Assembly (NCBI GenBank): GCA_929200255.1
Contig: CAKMYZ010000006.1
Coordinates: 93,829 to 157,828, forward strand
DNA length: 64,000 nt
Reading direction: 5' to 3'
From: an uncultured Alphaproteobacteria bacterium
GTDB lineage: Bacteria; Pseudomonadota; Alphaproteobacteria; Rhodobacterales; Rhodobacteraceae
The stretch's first letter is position 1, and the number at the start of each line of letters is the position of its first letter. This document shows, one piece after another, positions 26,423-36,263 of the stretch. Made by a program: the position numbers and the translations under genes. The notes below the pieces were generated by a model. The model was given only the letters and a program-made list of their open reading frames with translations, did no database searches and was not told where the DNA came from.

Positions 26423-27673
26423 CTATTCATCATCCTCTGCACCATCCAAATAAATCTCTTGCGCCAATTCAACGACAACGGTCGAGGAGGCAGCCGACAC
26501 CGGCACATAGCTGCTTTGCTCGTCTTCCCAATCAGTGCTGGTGCGTTGCGTCGTGCGATACAAGCCGTAAAAACCAACAGCAAACAACAAGGACGCCGTG
26601 AACAGCCAGAAACCATTCACCCCAATGACATCCATCATCACGCCGACCGTCAATGGCCCGGCAATCGCGCCAACCCCATTGATAAACAGCAGCCCGCCAG
26701 AGGCCGAGGCCATATCTTCACGATCAAGCCGGTCATTGGCATAAGCCAAGAGAAGTGCGTAAAGCGGGTTCGAGGTTCCGCCGACAATCGCGCCGCTTAC
26801 GATGATGATCAGAAGATTGCCCGGCAGGACAAACGCGAGCATTGACCCCGCCGCGCCAATCATAGCAACCCAAACAATCAGGACGCGGCGGTCCATCCGG
26901 TCAGACAGCCACCCGATTGGGTATTGCAGGACAAGCGCCGCAACATAGATCGCCGAAACAAAGAACGAAATCTCGCCCACGCTCAGCCCTGCCTGGCTAC
27001 CGTAAACAGCCGACATGCCAAACTGTGCCGAGAATACACCGCCCAACATGAACATGCCGACACAAGCCAATGGCGATGCGGTGATCAGGTCTTTCATCTT
27101 CATTGGTTTGGTTGCCTCAAACGCGGGCATCGGGCGCGCGGACAACAACACCGGCGCAAAGGCCAGCGAGACGAGGATCGAGGGAATGATGAATAGCACA
27201 TAGCCAGACACGTCACCCCGGCTCACGATCCACTGCGCAAAGACGATGCCCGCCATCTGCACGATCATGTAAAGCGACAGCGACTTACCGCGGTTTTCAT
27301 TGCTGGAGGCATCGTTCAGCCAGCTTTCGGCGGTGATATAGACCCCACAAAAACAAAACCCGATAATGACGCGGCCAATGGCCCAGGCCCAAGGTTCGAT
27401 CAAAACCGGGTAAGAGATCAACACCGCAGAAACAAGCGACCCCAGTGCCGCAAAAACCCGCACATGGCCAACCCGGCGGATCAGTTCCGGCGTGAAGCGC
27501 GAACTGAACAAAAAGCCCAAGAAATACGCGGACATAACGATGGACAGCGCAAAGGTGCTGAACCCTTCCATACCGCCGCGCAAGCCAAGAAGCGTGCCTT
27601 GCAGGCCGTTGCCGACCATCAACAGGAACATGCCAAGAAACAGCGCCCACGAGCCTGTAAACACTTGTATCAT
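26423..27673 (-). CDS. MFS transporter, YcaD-like
   Basis: A 416-residue major facilitator with about twelve membrane helices. It has the family hints FLFSSRFTPELIRRVGHVRVF after helix 2 and the segment GVYITAESWLNDASSNENRG, which recalls the YcaD/YfkF group. Its acidic C-terminal tail (EIYLDGAEDDE) lies in the cytoplasm. ATG at 27673 has AAGGG six bases upstream, so the longer track start is not needed. The substrate is unknown. Confidence 0.85.
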   Translation of the reverse strand: MIQVFTGSWALFLGMFLLMVGNGLQGTLLGLRGGMEGFSTFALSIVMSAYFLGFLFSSRFTPELIRRVGHVRVFAALGSLVSAVLISYPVLIEPWAWAIGRVIIGFCFCGVYITAESWLNDASSNENRGKSLSLYMIVQMAGIVFAQWIVSRGDVSGYVLFIIPSILVSLAFAPVLLSARPMPAFEATKPMKMKDLITASPLACVGMFMLGGVFSAQFGMSAVYGSQAGLSVGEISFFVSAIYVAALVLQYPIGWLSDRMDRRVLIVWVAMIGAAGSMLAFVLPGNLLIIIVSGAIVGGTSNPLYALLLAYANDRLDREDMASASGGLLFINGVGAIAGPLTVGVMMDVIGVNGFWLFTASLLFAVGFYGLYRTTQRTSTDWEDEQSSYVPVSAASSTVVVELAQEIYLDGAEDDE

Positions 27674-27767
27674 AGCGTGCCCTTTCACGGATCATATGAA
27701 CCGCCTATCTCACGATTCGAATCCGACGACACCATATTTCAGCGACCACTTCGCGTCTGTTTGCGCC

Positions 27768-28820
27768 CTATCCCCGTGGCAGCAAAAGCGACGCATCCCC
27801 ATAAGAGAAAAAGCGATACTCTTCGGCGATCGCATGGGCGTAAATAGCCTTGATCGTATCAACCCCCATCAGTGCCGACACCAGCATCATCAAGGTCGAT
27901 TTCGGCAGATGAAAATTGGTCATCAACCCATCCGCCAGCTGAAACCGGAAGCCCGGCACAATGAAGATATCTGTCGACCCCGTCCAGGGCTGCGTGACGC
28001 CGTCTTCTGCCGCACTCTCAATCAGCCGCAGCGCTGTTGTGCCAACCGGAATGATGCGCCCGCCTGCGGCCTTCGTGGCGTTGATCTCTGCGGCGGCTTG
28101 TGCTGTGACTTCGCCCCATTCCGCATGCATCTTGTGTTCTGTGACATCATCGACCTTGACCGGCAGGAACGTCCCCGCCCCCACATGCAAAGTCACATGG
28201 GTGAACTGGACGCCGCGCGCGCGCAAGGCCTCAAGCAGAGGGCCATCAAAATGCAATGACGCCGTGGGGGCCGCCACCGCGCCGGCATGGTGCGCCCAAT
28301 AGGTCTGGTAGTCTTGCTTGTCAGCTTCGTCGGCCGGACGTTTCGCAGCAATGTAAGGTGGCAAGGGCATTGCCCCCACTTCGGCCAAGGCCGCATCAAA
28401 ATCATCCCCTGTTAGGTTGAACCGCAATTGGCCCTGCCCGTCAGCGCGGCCTGTCACCTCTGCGGATAGCGCATCCGAGAACACGATCACTTCGCCATCG
28501 CGCACCTTCTTCAACGGCTTGATCAGCGCGGTCCACGTGCCATCCGCCTGTGGTTCCAGCAGAGTCACATCCATGCGCGCGCTGGTCTTGCCTGCATCGC
28601 CAGATCGGTGTCTGGCCCCGGTCAGGCGTGCTGGAATGACCTTTGTGTCATTCAAAATCAGGCGGTCACCAGGTTGCAGAATATCCGGCAACTGATGCAC
28701 GATCCGATCCGCGATCTGATCGACCTGCGCCAGCAGCAATCGCGCCGCCGAACGCGGGCGCGCCGGGCGCGTGGCAATCAGGTGCTCGGGCAGATCAAAA
28801 TCAAAGGTACTCAGCTTCAT
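27768..28820 (-). CDS. queA: S-adenosylmethionine:tRNA ribosyltransferase-isomerase
   Basis: A 350-residue QueA, which transfers the ribosyl part of SAM to preQ1-tRNA to make epoxyqueuosine. [20 protein letters not shown] at the start and [21 protein letters not shown] are highly typical. Its start overlaps the stop of the AsmA-like gene (ATGA). tgt, the enzyme that inserts preQ1, is also in this window at 60.8 kb, so two queuosine steps are encoded though not in one operon. Confidence 0.97.
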   Translation of the reverse strand: MKLSTFDFDLPEHLIATRPARPRSAARLLLAQVDQIADRIVHQLPDILQPGDRLILNDTKVIPARLTGARHRSGDAGKTSARMDVTLLEPQADGTWTALIKPLKKVRDGEVIVFSDALSAEVTGRADGQGQLRFNLTGDDFDAALAEVGAMPLPPYIAAKRPADEADKQDYQTYWAHHAGAVAAPTASLHFDGPLLEALRARGVQFTHVTLHVGAGTFLPVKVDDVTEHKMHAEWGEVTAQAAAEINATKAAGGRIIPVGTTALRLIESAAEDGVTQPWTGSTDIFIVPGFRFQLADGLMTNFHLPKSTLMMLVSALMGVDTIKAIYAHAIAEEYRFFSYGDASLLLPRG

Positions 28821-31800
28821 TGCGACAGCTCTGGTGCCGGTCTGCGGAAGATTTCACGGAACATACCCGGTGTCAGGATCGACAGCGGGTTCACCGCAAC
28901 GCGCGGCACATCCGAGGTGCCGCCAACGGTGAAATTGAAGCCAATCAGCCCCTCGCCGCGACGGGTCAGAAAAGAACCGATGCTATTCACAAAGTAAAAT
29001 GGTGACACAACGCCCTGCAGATCAATCTGTTTGTTGGCGAGCGTGTAAATCCCGTCGACCGAAATGCCAAGCCCCGGCCCCACCGCACTGGCCTCGGACA
29101 CGATGACCTGCTGCGGGGTCAGGCGGAAACGCGCATCAACTTCATCAAAAACAAGGCCCTGACCATCCAGCTGCTGTAGCAACCCAACACCGCTGATCGC
29201 GTTAAGAAGGGCCGCCATCGCCGGGGCATCGGTTACGCGGATATCGCGAATGTCCAGGAAACCATCAAATGTCCCGGCAGCAACCGCAGGTAAAAGGGTC
29301 AGGTCGATGGCGCCACCGCGCGCATTCTGTGTCAAACCTGCCGCACGCAACACCGCGCCCGCATCATCACTGCGCAATCGCACGGCAGAGCGCCCATCGC
29401 GCGGTGCCACGGCCCCACGCACCGGCGCCGCACCATTGAGCTGACCGCTGAATTCACCACGAAACCCGCCTTGCCCGCGAAAGTCACCCCTGAAATCCGT
29501 CAGGGCAATGCCTTCGCTGATCTGCAACCGATCCAAGGCAATCGTCACCGGACCGCTCTCGCCCTGCCCGGCCCCAAAACGCGCGCCACGCAAGTCAAGT
29601 GTCCCACCGCCAATCGTCACACCGACAGTCAGGCCTGCCCCGCGTCCCGAAAGCGTAATCGGCGCGTTCAGCCAATTCCCCAAACGGACGCGCGAAAAGA
29701 CGGCGCTTCCCAGCTGACCACTGTCATCAAGGTTGATCCACCCAGAGGCCTCTAGCCCGCCGCCTGCGATTTCCAGCGTGCCAATCGATGGCACCGGCCC
29801 CAACGTACCTGCAACCAAAAGGCTGCCAGAGGCAGCCGGCGGTTTCGACCAGCCGACGGCGGGTATGGCGACGCTCATGCCAACCAGATCAGAGCTGAGA
29901 CTGAATTGAGGTGCCAGCGCGGGCAAAAGATCGATCTGCAACGCACCGCGACCACGGCCGCCGAAAGTGCCGGGGGGCAATGCAATATCAAATTCATCCA
30001 GAAAATCCTGCGACAGGCTCACATCCGCCTCAACCCGGCTGCCGGGCCTTTCCGGATCACCGAACCGCTGTTCCCATGCGCCATTGGCAGAAACCCCACC
30101 GACGCGCACCGGGCCAGACACGCGCACGCCCTGTCGCGTCGCCGTCACATCCAGCCGGGGCGCAATGAATTGCCGGTCAGGCAGCAGCGTGGCACTGCGC
30201 ACCCCAACCAGCACAGAGGCAATCTCAACTGCGATGTCATCCATCGCGGGTCGCGGCTCCAGCGGCCAGATGATCTGCCCGTCGGTCAAGGCCCGCCCTT
30301 CGGCCAGCCTGACAGGCAGGTTCGCTTTGTCGAGGAATGCGAAGGGCGGTTGATTTAGCACCGACAATGATGCGGTGATCGAACCATCCACCTGAAGGTC
30401 CAGGATGGCGGGGGACGGGCGCTGACGCAGATCCACAACCGTGAAATGCGACCCCGCCATTTGCAGCGGTCCGCCCTCCGGGGCCAGCACCGTACCATCG
30501 TCAAGGCTGACCACAAACTGATGGTCTGCTATGCTGGCCACACCTGTGGCGCCCCTGATTGGGGGCACATGGCGCAGAAATTTGATGGTCGTGTCAGCAA
30601 ATTCAAACCCGAACGCGGTGCGGGTCACCTGTTCGGGCGCGATCCGCACCCCTGTGGACAGGTTGAACAAACGCCCTTCGCTGACATTTTCCGAGAACCA
30701 CTTGCGCGTGCGTGGTTTCATGGTGAGCGGCCAGAAGTCCAGCAAACGCTCAGGCACGATCTGGTCGATTTCTGCGTCCACCGACACGCGCCAGCCGACA
30801 TCCGTCGCCGCCGCCTCGCCCTTGGCGATCATGCGGGTATCACCGTCAATGATGACGGCCTGCCCCAACTCAACCGCAAAAGGGTCAAAGCGAAAGCGCA
30901 GGTCAACGGCGGCCTGCGGCACTTGCGGGGCAACGTCAAAGAATCCAGGTGGATTGATGGCAACGTCCCGGAGCTGAAACTGCGCCAGCAAGGCGCGCGG
31001 CAGACCCGCTCGAAATTCACGCAGGTAAGCATCACCTTCGGCGGCAAGGCTGCCCCATTCAGTCTCAAGGCTGATCTCACTGAATGAAATACGGTCGCGC
31101 ACCGGATCATAACTGAAGTAAGCGCGGGCGGCATCAAAGGCGACAGGCCGGGTCGCGGGATTGGGTTGCAAGACACCCTGCCCGATATCAAGCGACGCAT
31201 TCAACGGGCCAAGCGCGCCTTCGTCATCCAGTTCCGTGCGCAGCGAGGCCGAAATCGGCGCATCCACATCGCGCAACCAGCTCAGCGCGGGGGATTGCGC
31301 CGCAATGTCGCTGGCCACGGCATCAGTCAGGTTCATCCCGATCTGTGCCGCACGGCTCCCGCGCGGGCTGACATAAGACAGGTTCACATTCGTCACCCCC
31401 GCACGCCCCGACAAAAGCGAGAAATTCCCCCGCAAGGATGTCTGGGCGTTGCGCAGATCAAGTGCGACCGTGCCGCCATCCACAATCCAGCTGCGGCCTG
31501 CGCGGGCATCATCGAAGTTGATGATCATCCCATCGGCACGCACGACCTCAAGCGCCTCCAGTACCGGGCGCTCAAACACCTGATCAAACTGGTCCAGCAA
31601 TTCCGGCAGGCTCCGGGCACTACCCAGATCAGATCCACCGGTGGTCAGCGCAAATGACACATCCCCTTGCACGTTTCGCCGCAGATTCACCTGCGCCCCG
31701 ATCAGGCGCACCTCTTGCATTAACACCTCTTGCCGCAGGAGCAGTCCGCGCGGCGACATCAGCCCTTCAACAACAGGCACACGGGTCAGGGTCAGCCCAC

Positions 31801-32119
31801 CCTGATCGACCAAACGCGTATCCACAAGGCGCACCGTGGGATGCAGGTCGCGACCAATGCGCAGTGTGATCGTGCCGAAATCAAGCGTCGCCCCCTCCAG
31901 CACATCACCCGCGCGGGCCTCGATCCGCTCAGTAATCCAACTGGGGGCTGTAATCTCACGGTCAATGACCATCACCGCAGCGGCCGCGAGAAAAACCAGC
32001 GGCAGCAAACACACCACAAAACCCGCGCGCAGCCAGAACAGCCACTTTGACATGGCGCTGGCCCGCCTGCGCTTGGGGCCCGGTTTTTCAGGCTTTTCGG
32101 GTTCGCTGTCTTCGGTCAT
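28817..32119 (-). CDS. AsmA-like / DUF3971 (YhdP-type) large envelope protein
   Basis: An 1100-residue protein with a basic cytoplasmic N-terminus ([12 protein letters not shown]), one transmembrane helix near residues 28-50 and a long beta-rich periplasmic part. The C-terminal region (for example [32 protein letters not shown]) carries the AsmA-type end. Proteins of this group are thought to bridge the periplasm and carry phospholipid to the outer membrane. Assignment rests on size, topology and the C-terminal motif. It overlaps queA by 4 bp. Confidence 0.8.
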   Translation of the reverse strand: MTEDSEPEKPEKPGPKRRRASAMSKWLFWLRAGFVVCLLPLVFLAAAAVMVIDREITAPSWITERIEARAGDVLEGATLDFGTITLRIGRDLHPTVRLVDTRLVDQGGLTLTRVPVVEGLMSPRGLLLRQEVLMQEVRLIGAQVNLRRNVQGDVSFALTTGGSDLGSARSLPELLDQFDQVFERPVLEALEVVRADGMIINFDDARAGRSWIVDGGTVALDLRNAQTSLRGNFSLLSGRAGVTNVNLSYVSPRGSRAAQIGMNLTDAVASDIAAQSPALSWLRDVDAPISASLRTELDDEGALGPLNASLDIGQGVLQPNPATRPVAFDAARAYFSYDPVRDRISFSEISLETEWGSLAAEGDAYLREFRAGLPRALLAQFQLRDVAINPPGFFDVAPQVPQAAVDLRFRFDPFAVELGQAVIIDGDTRMIAKGEAAATDVGWRVSVDAEIDQIVPERLLDFWPLTMKPRTRKWFSENVSEGRLFNLSTGVRIAPEQVTRTAFGFEFADTTIKFLRHVPPIRGATGVASIADHQFVVSLDDGTVLAPEGGPLQMAGSHFTVVDLRQRPSPAILDLQVDGSITASLSVLNQPPFAFLDKANLPVRLAEGRALTDGQIIWPLEPRPAMDDIAVEIASVLVGVRSATLLPDRQFIAPRLDVTATRQGVRVSGPVRVGGVSANGAWEQRFGDPERPGSRVEADVSLSQDFLDEFDIALPPGTFGGRGRGALQIDLLPALAPQFSLSSDLVGMSVAIPAVGWSKPPAASGSLLVAGTLGPVPSIGTLEIAGGGLEASGWINLDDSGQLGSAVFSRVRLGNWLNAPITLSGRGAGLTVGVTIGGGTLDLRGARFGAGQGESGPVTIALDRLQISEGIALTDFRGDFRGQGGFRGEFSGQLNGAAPVRGAVAPRDGRSAVRLRSDDAGAVLRAAGLTQNARGGAIDLTLLPAVAAGTFDGFLDIRDIRVTDAPAMAALLNAISGVGLLQQLDGQGLVFDEVDARFRLTPQQVIVSEASAVGPGLGISVDGIYTLANKQIDLQGVVSPFYFVNSIGSFLTRRGEGLIGFNFTVGGTSDVPRVAVNPLSILTPGMFREIFRRPAPELSQ

Positions 32120-32206
32120 CGGCTTTTCTGTTCAGGCCACCCCTTTATCTTTCATGGAACGGGGCTAAAACAAAACCAAGAAACGCACTAACCCAAGGAC
32201 ACCACC

Positions 32207-32674
32207 ATGACCCAGCCCACCGTCGGCGATCAAGCGCCTGCCATCAGCCTGCCCCGCGACGGGGGTGAGACCGTCAATCTGTCGGATTTTTCTGGCAAGA
32301 AAGTGGTTCTCTACTTCTACCCCAAGGACGACACCCCCGGCTGCACCAAAGAGGCTATTGGATTTACCGATATGGTCGCGGAGTTTGCAGCACTTGATAC
32401 AGTGATCCTTGGTGTCTCCAAGGACAGCGTGAAAAAGCACGACAAATTCATTGCCAAACACGATCTAAAAATCGCCCTTCTGTCAGATGAGGACGGCGAC
32501 GTCTGCGAGCGCTACGGCACATGGGTCGAGAAAAACATGTATGGTAAGACATATATGGGGATCGAACGGGCAACCTTTCTGATCGGGGCTGACGGCAAGA
32601 TCGTTCAGGTCTGGCGCAAAGTGCGCGTGCACGGTCATGTCGAGGCAGTGCTGGACGCGGTGCGCGCGGCGTGA
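32207..32674 (+). CDS. bcp: Thioredoxin-dependent thiol peroxidase (Bcp/PrxQ)
   Basis: A 155-residue peroxiredoxin of the BCP/PrxQ class that reduces peroxides with electrons from thioredoxin. The peroxidatic cysteine is in YPKDDTPGCTKEA; the second cysteine of two-Cys PrxQ (five residues on) is replaced, as in the one-Cys-like subgroup. Its stop overlaps the GTG start of the next gene. Confidence 0.95.
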   Translation: MTQPTVGDQAPAISLPRDGGETVNLSDFSGKKVVLYFYPKDDTPGCTKEAIGFTDMVAEFAALDTVILGVSKDSVKKHDKFIAKHDLKIALLSDEDGDVCERYGTWVEKNMYGKTYMGIERATFLIGADGKIVQVWRKVRVHGHVEAVLDAVRAA

Positions 32675-33492
32675 CGCTCACGGAAATGGCTGTTGCGGTG
32701 CTGAACACCGCCGACGGGCGCGCCAAGACAGCGCTTTCGCGGCAATATGCCAAGATCTGGCAAGAGGCCCGCAAGGCCGGACAAGAGATCAGAATCGGCA
32801 CTACCCAACCGCCGCTGTTTCCGGCGCGACCTGACAGGCCTGAACTGCTGGATCCTCGCGATGTGCCGCATCGCAAACCCGGATCAGAGGCCGGGCGCAT
32901 CGCCCTTTTGCACGCGGTCGCGCACATCGAATTGAATGCGGTTGATCTGCATTGGGACATCATTGCGCGGTTTGCGGACACGCCACTGCCGCTTGGGTAT
33001 TATGATGACTGGGTCAAGGCCGCAGACGAAGAATCGAAACATTTCAACCTGATGTGCGACTGTCTTGAAGCGTTGGGTAGCCACTATGGCGCATTGCCTG
33101 CGCATGCTGGCATGTGGCGCGCGGCAGAAGATACAATTGATGATCTGATGGGGCGGCTTGCCGTGGTACCAATGGTACTAGAGGCGCGCGGGCTGGACGT
33201 GACACCGGGCATGATCAAGATCTTCAAACAAGCCAAGCTGACACAAGCGGTCGAAGCGCTGGAAGTGATTTATGCCGAAGAGGTGCATCATGTGGCCTAC
33301 GGATCGAAATGGTTTCACTTCCTGTGCGGCAGGCACGATTTGGACCCCACCGGCGTGTTCCACAATCTGGTGCGCAAGTATTTCCACGGGAACCTCAAAC
33401 CGCCGTTTAACGAAGAAAAGCGGGCCGAGGCCGGGATTCCCCCAGATTTCTACTGGCCCCTCGCGGGCACCGGGCACATCACTCCAAAGTGA
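32671..33492 (+). CDS. DUF455 ferritin-like domain protein
   Basis: A 273-residue protein of the DUF455 family. Conserved helices carry the pattern HAVAHIELNAVDLHWD, DEESKHFNLM and IYAEEVHHVAYG, which look like the four carboxylate/histidine helices of a ferritin-like di-iron fold. It starts at GTG 32671, overlapping the bcp stop (GTGA). Pairing with a peroxidase suggests an oxidative-stress or metal-linked role, but this is not shown. Confidence 0.88.
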   Translation: MTLTEMAVAVLNTADGRAKTALSRQYAKIWQEARKAGQEIRIGTTQPPLFPARPDRPELLDPRDVPHRKPGSEAGRIALLHAVAHIELNAVDLHWDIIARFADTPLPLGYYDDWVKAADEESKHFNLMCDCLEALGSHYGALPAHAGMWRAAEDTIDDLMGRLAVVPMVLEARGLDVTPGMIKIFKQAKLTQAVEALEVIYAEEVHHVAYGSKWFHFLCGRHDLDPTGVFHNLVRKYFHGNLKPPFNEEKRAEAGIPPDFYWPLAGTGHITPK

Positions 33493-33652
33493 TCCGGCAG
33501 ATCAGCGGGACCTTGCGCAGAACGCCTTTGGGCTATGGCACTTGCATAAAGACAAGCGCAAAAATCTTGCAGGACTGGCCGCGTCCGCTTAAACGAGGTG
33601 GGACCGCCAGAAGGAGGCAATAGACTTTGAACGGGACAGGACAGGCACAATC

Positions 33653-34960
33653 GTGAGATCACGACTGACAGCACGCATTCATGGAATGCTCGAACGCGTC
33701 TTCCCCGAACGACGGCTTTTTCTGCGCTCGGATACTGAAACGCGGTTTATCCGGCTAAAGCCGGAAACGCAGCTGGTCGCCTGGACCGGCAGTATCATCG
33801 TTGTCGCCTGGACGATTATCGCCACGGCCATCCTGCTGATGGACAGCATCGGTGCGGGGAACTTCCGCGCACAGGCCCAACGCGATCAGTTTACATATGA
33901 ACAACGCCTCAATGCCCTTTCGACGGAACGTGACACCCGCGCAATGGAAGCGCTGGCCGCGCAGGAACGCTTTACCTTGGCGCTACAGCAAATCTCGGTC
34001 ATGCAAACCGAACTGCTGGCCACCGAAGAAAAACGGCGCGAGCTTGAAACCGGGCTGGAGGTTGTCCAGGCTACACTGCGCGACACCATGCGCGCGCGCG
34101 AGGCGGCCCGCCAACGGGTTGCCGCACTCACCGCCGATGAGGATGAGCAACCCAGCGCCTCCATTGGTGAAGATGCCGCTGGCACTGTTGATCTGCTGGC
34201 GACGGCACTGGCTGAGACCGCATCCGAACGCGACCAGATCGCCGAAGATGCAGAATCCGCTATCACCATGGCGCAGGAGATGCAGTTGGAATTGCGGCTT
34301 TTGCAGGAACGTAACGACCAGATTTTCCGGCAGTTGGAAGAGGCCATGCTGGTCTCTGTCGAACCGCTGGATGATATGTTTCGCGCGGCTGGCATGAACC
34401 CTGATAACCTGATCGAACAGGTACGGCGCGGCTATTCGGGCACTGGCGGCCCGCTGACCCCCATTCAGTTCTCGACCCGCGGCGGGGAACCTGACCCGGA
34501 CGCCCTGCGGGCCAATGCGATCCTTACTGCGATGGACCGGATCAACCTCTACCGGATTGCAGCCGAGAAAGCGCCCTTCTCGATCCCGGTCAAGTCGAAC
34601 TTCCGTTACACCTCCGGTTTTGGGCCGCGTTGGGGGCGGATGCACAATGGCACGGATTTTGCCGGACCGATCGGCACGCCGATCTACACAACGGCAGATG
34701 GCGTTGTCACCCATGCGGGCTGGTCGTCGGGATATGGCCGACTGATCAAGATCCAGCATGACTTTGGCATTGAAACACGCTATGCGCATCTTAATGCGAT
34801 TGATGTTCGCGTCGGCCAAAGGGTCTCGCGCGGCGAACGTATCGGTGCTATGGGGAACTCTGGTCGCTCGACTGGCCCCCACCTTCACTACGAGGTCCGT
34901 GTGAACGGTAACCCCGTCAACCCTATGACCTATATAAGAGCTGGACAGAATGTTTTCTAA
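33653..34960 (+). CDS. M23 family metallopeptidase with coiled coil, bactofilin partner
   Basis: A 435-residue protein. A cytoplasmic N-terminus is followed by one transmembrane helix (about residues 43-65), a long coiled coil (70-260) and an M23 LytM domain (about 310-430). The zinc ligands are in HNGTDFA and HLHYEV, so the peptidase looks active. It should cut peptidoglycan cross-links. GTG at 33653 is chosen because the conserved SRLTARIHGML lies upstream of the only nearby ATG. Its end overlaps the bactofilin gene by 11 bp, an arrangement seen with bactofilin-directed hydrolases elsewhere. Confidence 0.9.
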   Translation: MRSRLTARIHGMLERVFPERRLFLRSDTETRFIRLKPETQLVAWTGSIIVVAWTIIATAILLMDSIGAGNFRAQAQRDQFTYEQRLNALSTERDTRAMEALAAQERFTLALQQISVMQTELLATEEKRRELETGLEVVQATLRDTMRAREAARQRVAALTADEDEQPSASIGEDAAGTVDLLATALAETASERDQIAEDAESAITMAQEMQLELRLLQERNDQIFRQLEEAMLVSVEPLDDMFRAAGMNPDNLIEQVRRGYSGTGGPLTPIQFSTRGGEPDPDALRANAILTAMDRINLYRIAAEKAPFSIPVKSNFRYTSGFGPRWGRMHNGTDFAGPIGTPIYTTADGVVTHAGWSSGYGRLIKIQHDFGIETRYAHLNAIDVRVGQRVSRGERIGAMGNSGRSTGPHLHYEVRVNGNPVNPMTYIRAGQNVF

Positions 34961-35453
34961 ATCCAAAATCAATGAGCCCGGACCAAAAACGTCCGAAACC
35001 GACACAAGCGGCACACCCAAGGCGTCAAAGCCTGCGGGGGCCGACAGCGCGCGTGCGACACCCAAGGCCAAACCTGCGGCCTCTGTGCTATCCTCTGATC
35101 TGCTGATCACCGGGAACCTTAAGACAAGCGGCGACATCAAGGTTGAAGGTCAGGTTGAAGGCGACATCCGCGCGCATCTGCTGACCGTTGGCGAAGGGGC
35201 CACCGTCAAAGGCGAAGTCGTCGCAGACGATGTTGTGGTCAATGGCCGTATCGTGGGCCGCGTGCGTGGTTTGAAAGTCCGTCTGACATCAACCGCACGG
35301 GTTGAAGGTGACATCATCCACAAAACGATTGCCATCGAATCCGGTGCGCATTTTGAGGGCTCCGTGCAACGTCAGGACGATCCACTGGCCACCGGTGCCA
35401 AGAAGATGCCAACGACCCCCGCCGCCGAGGCAAAACCTGCTGCAAAGCCCTAA
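34950..35453 (+). CDS. Bactofilin
   Basis: A 167-residue bactofilin, a cytoskeletal protein that polymerises without nucleotides. The central beta-helix domain (about residues 50-130) carries the repeats SGDIKVEGQVEGDIRAHLLTV and GRIVGRVRGLKV. Both flanking tails are unstructured and rich in Lys, Pro and Ala. The start lies inside the end of the M23 gene, so the two proteins are made together. A function in localising wall cutting for cell shape is inferred. A strong terminator follows. Confidence 0.93.
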   Translation: MFSKSKINEPGPKTSETDTSGTPKASKPAGADSARATPKAKPAASVLSSDLLITGNLKTSGDIKVEGQVEGDIRAHLLTVGEGATVKGEVVADDVVVNGRIVGRVRGLKVRLTSTARVEGDIIHKTIAIESGAHFEGSVQRQDDPLATGAKKMPTTPAAEAKPAAKP

Positions 35454-35479
35454 GCGGCGCAGTAGAACGAAATCAAAAA

Positions 35480-35505
35480 GGCGCCCCATCAGCGGGCGCC
35501 TTTTT
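35480..35505. terminator. Bidirectional terminator between bactofilin and DUF2189 genes
   Basis: GGCGCCC and GGGCGCC form a perfect 7-bp stem around a 7-nt loop. Five A residues lie before it and five T residues after it, so it can terminate on both strands. It ends at the stop of the convergent DUF2189 gene. Confidence 0.85.
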
Positions 35506-36263
35506 CATTCGGCGTGCAATGCGCGCCGATAAAGATGCCATGTCGCATGGCCCAGAACCGGTAGCATGACAATCAGCCCCAGAAACCAGGGGATCAGCGC
35601 CACAACCGACAGCACTGCTATCAGGGCCGCCCAGACCAGCATGACCGGCAGATTGGCCCGCACCGCCGCAAGGCTGGTCAACATCGCCGTGACAAAATCC
35701 ACCTCGCGATCCAGCACCATCGGCAGGCTTATCACTGTGAGCGCGAACAGCAGGAACGCCAACACTGCTCCGACCCCAAGCTCTACCGCGATCATCATCA
35801 ACCCGTTAGATGTCAGGAACACATCAAAGCTTTGTGAAATATTGGTCATGGTCGAAAGCCCCATGAACAATGCAAAGATCATATGGGCCAGAAACGTCCA
35901 GAACAGAAAATAGACCACGATCAACGCCCCCAGCCATGGCAACTGCCGCGTCCGCTCTTGCCAAACAATGCCCAGCACACCGTGCCAATTCAGCGGGTCG
36001 CCCTGTTCCAGGCGGCGGCTGACCTCGTACAATCCTGCCGCAGCAAAGGGCGCGATCAGGGGAAAGCCCAGCGATGTCGCCAAGGTCCATGTTACATGCC
36101 CTGCCCCCAGCCAGATCATTGCAAACCCGCCCACCACATAGACTGCGCTGAAAAACAGCCCGAACTGCGGGGCCCGCCTGAAATCCTGCATGCCCGCGCG
36201 CAGCACTGCTCCAATATCGGCAAACGTCACCTGTTTGACCTTTGACTGAATGGCACTTGTCAC
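35505..36263 (-). CDS. DUF2189 multi-pass membrane protein
   Basis: A 252-residue membrane protein with about six hydrophobic segments and the opening FADIGAVLRAGMQDFRRAPQ, typical of DUF2189. The track uses ATG 36281, but GTG at 36263 overlaps the stop of the upstream amidase in the GTGA manner, with GGAGG ten bases upstream, so I use it. Function unknown. Confidence 0.85.
   Translation of the reverse strand: MTSAIQSKVKQVTFADIGAVLRAGMQDFRRAPQFGLFFSAVYVVGGFAMIWLGAGHVTWTLATSLGFPLIAPFAAAGLYEVSRRLEQGDPLNWHGVLGIVWQERTRQLPWLGALIVVYFLFWTFLAHMIFALFMGLSTMTNISQSFDVFLTSNGLMMIAVELGVGAVLAFLLFALTVISLPMVLDREVDFVTAMLTSLAAVRANLPVMLVWAALIAVLSVVALIPWFLGLIVMLPVLGHATWHLYRRALHAE

Noticed and set aside
30446-31087. 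213-residue plus-strand ORF over the AsmA-like gene
   Set aside because: Antisense shadow of a continuous 1100-residue gene; no domain recognised.
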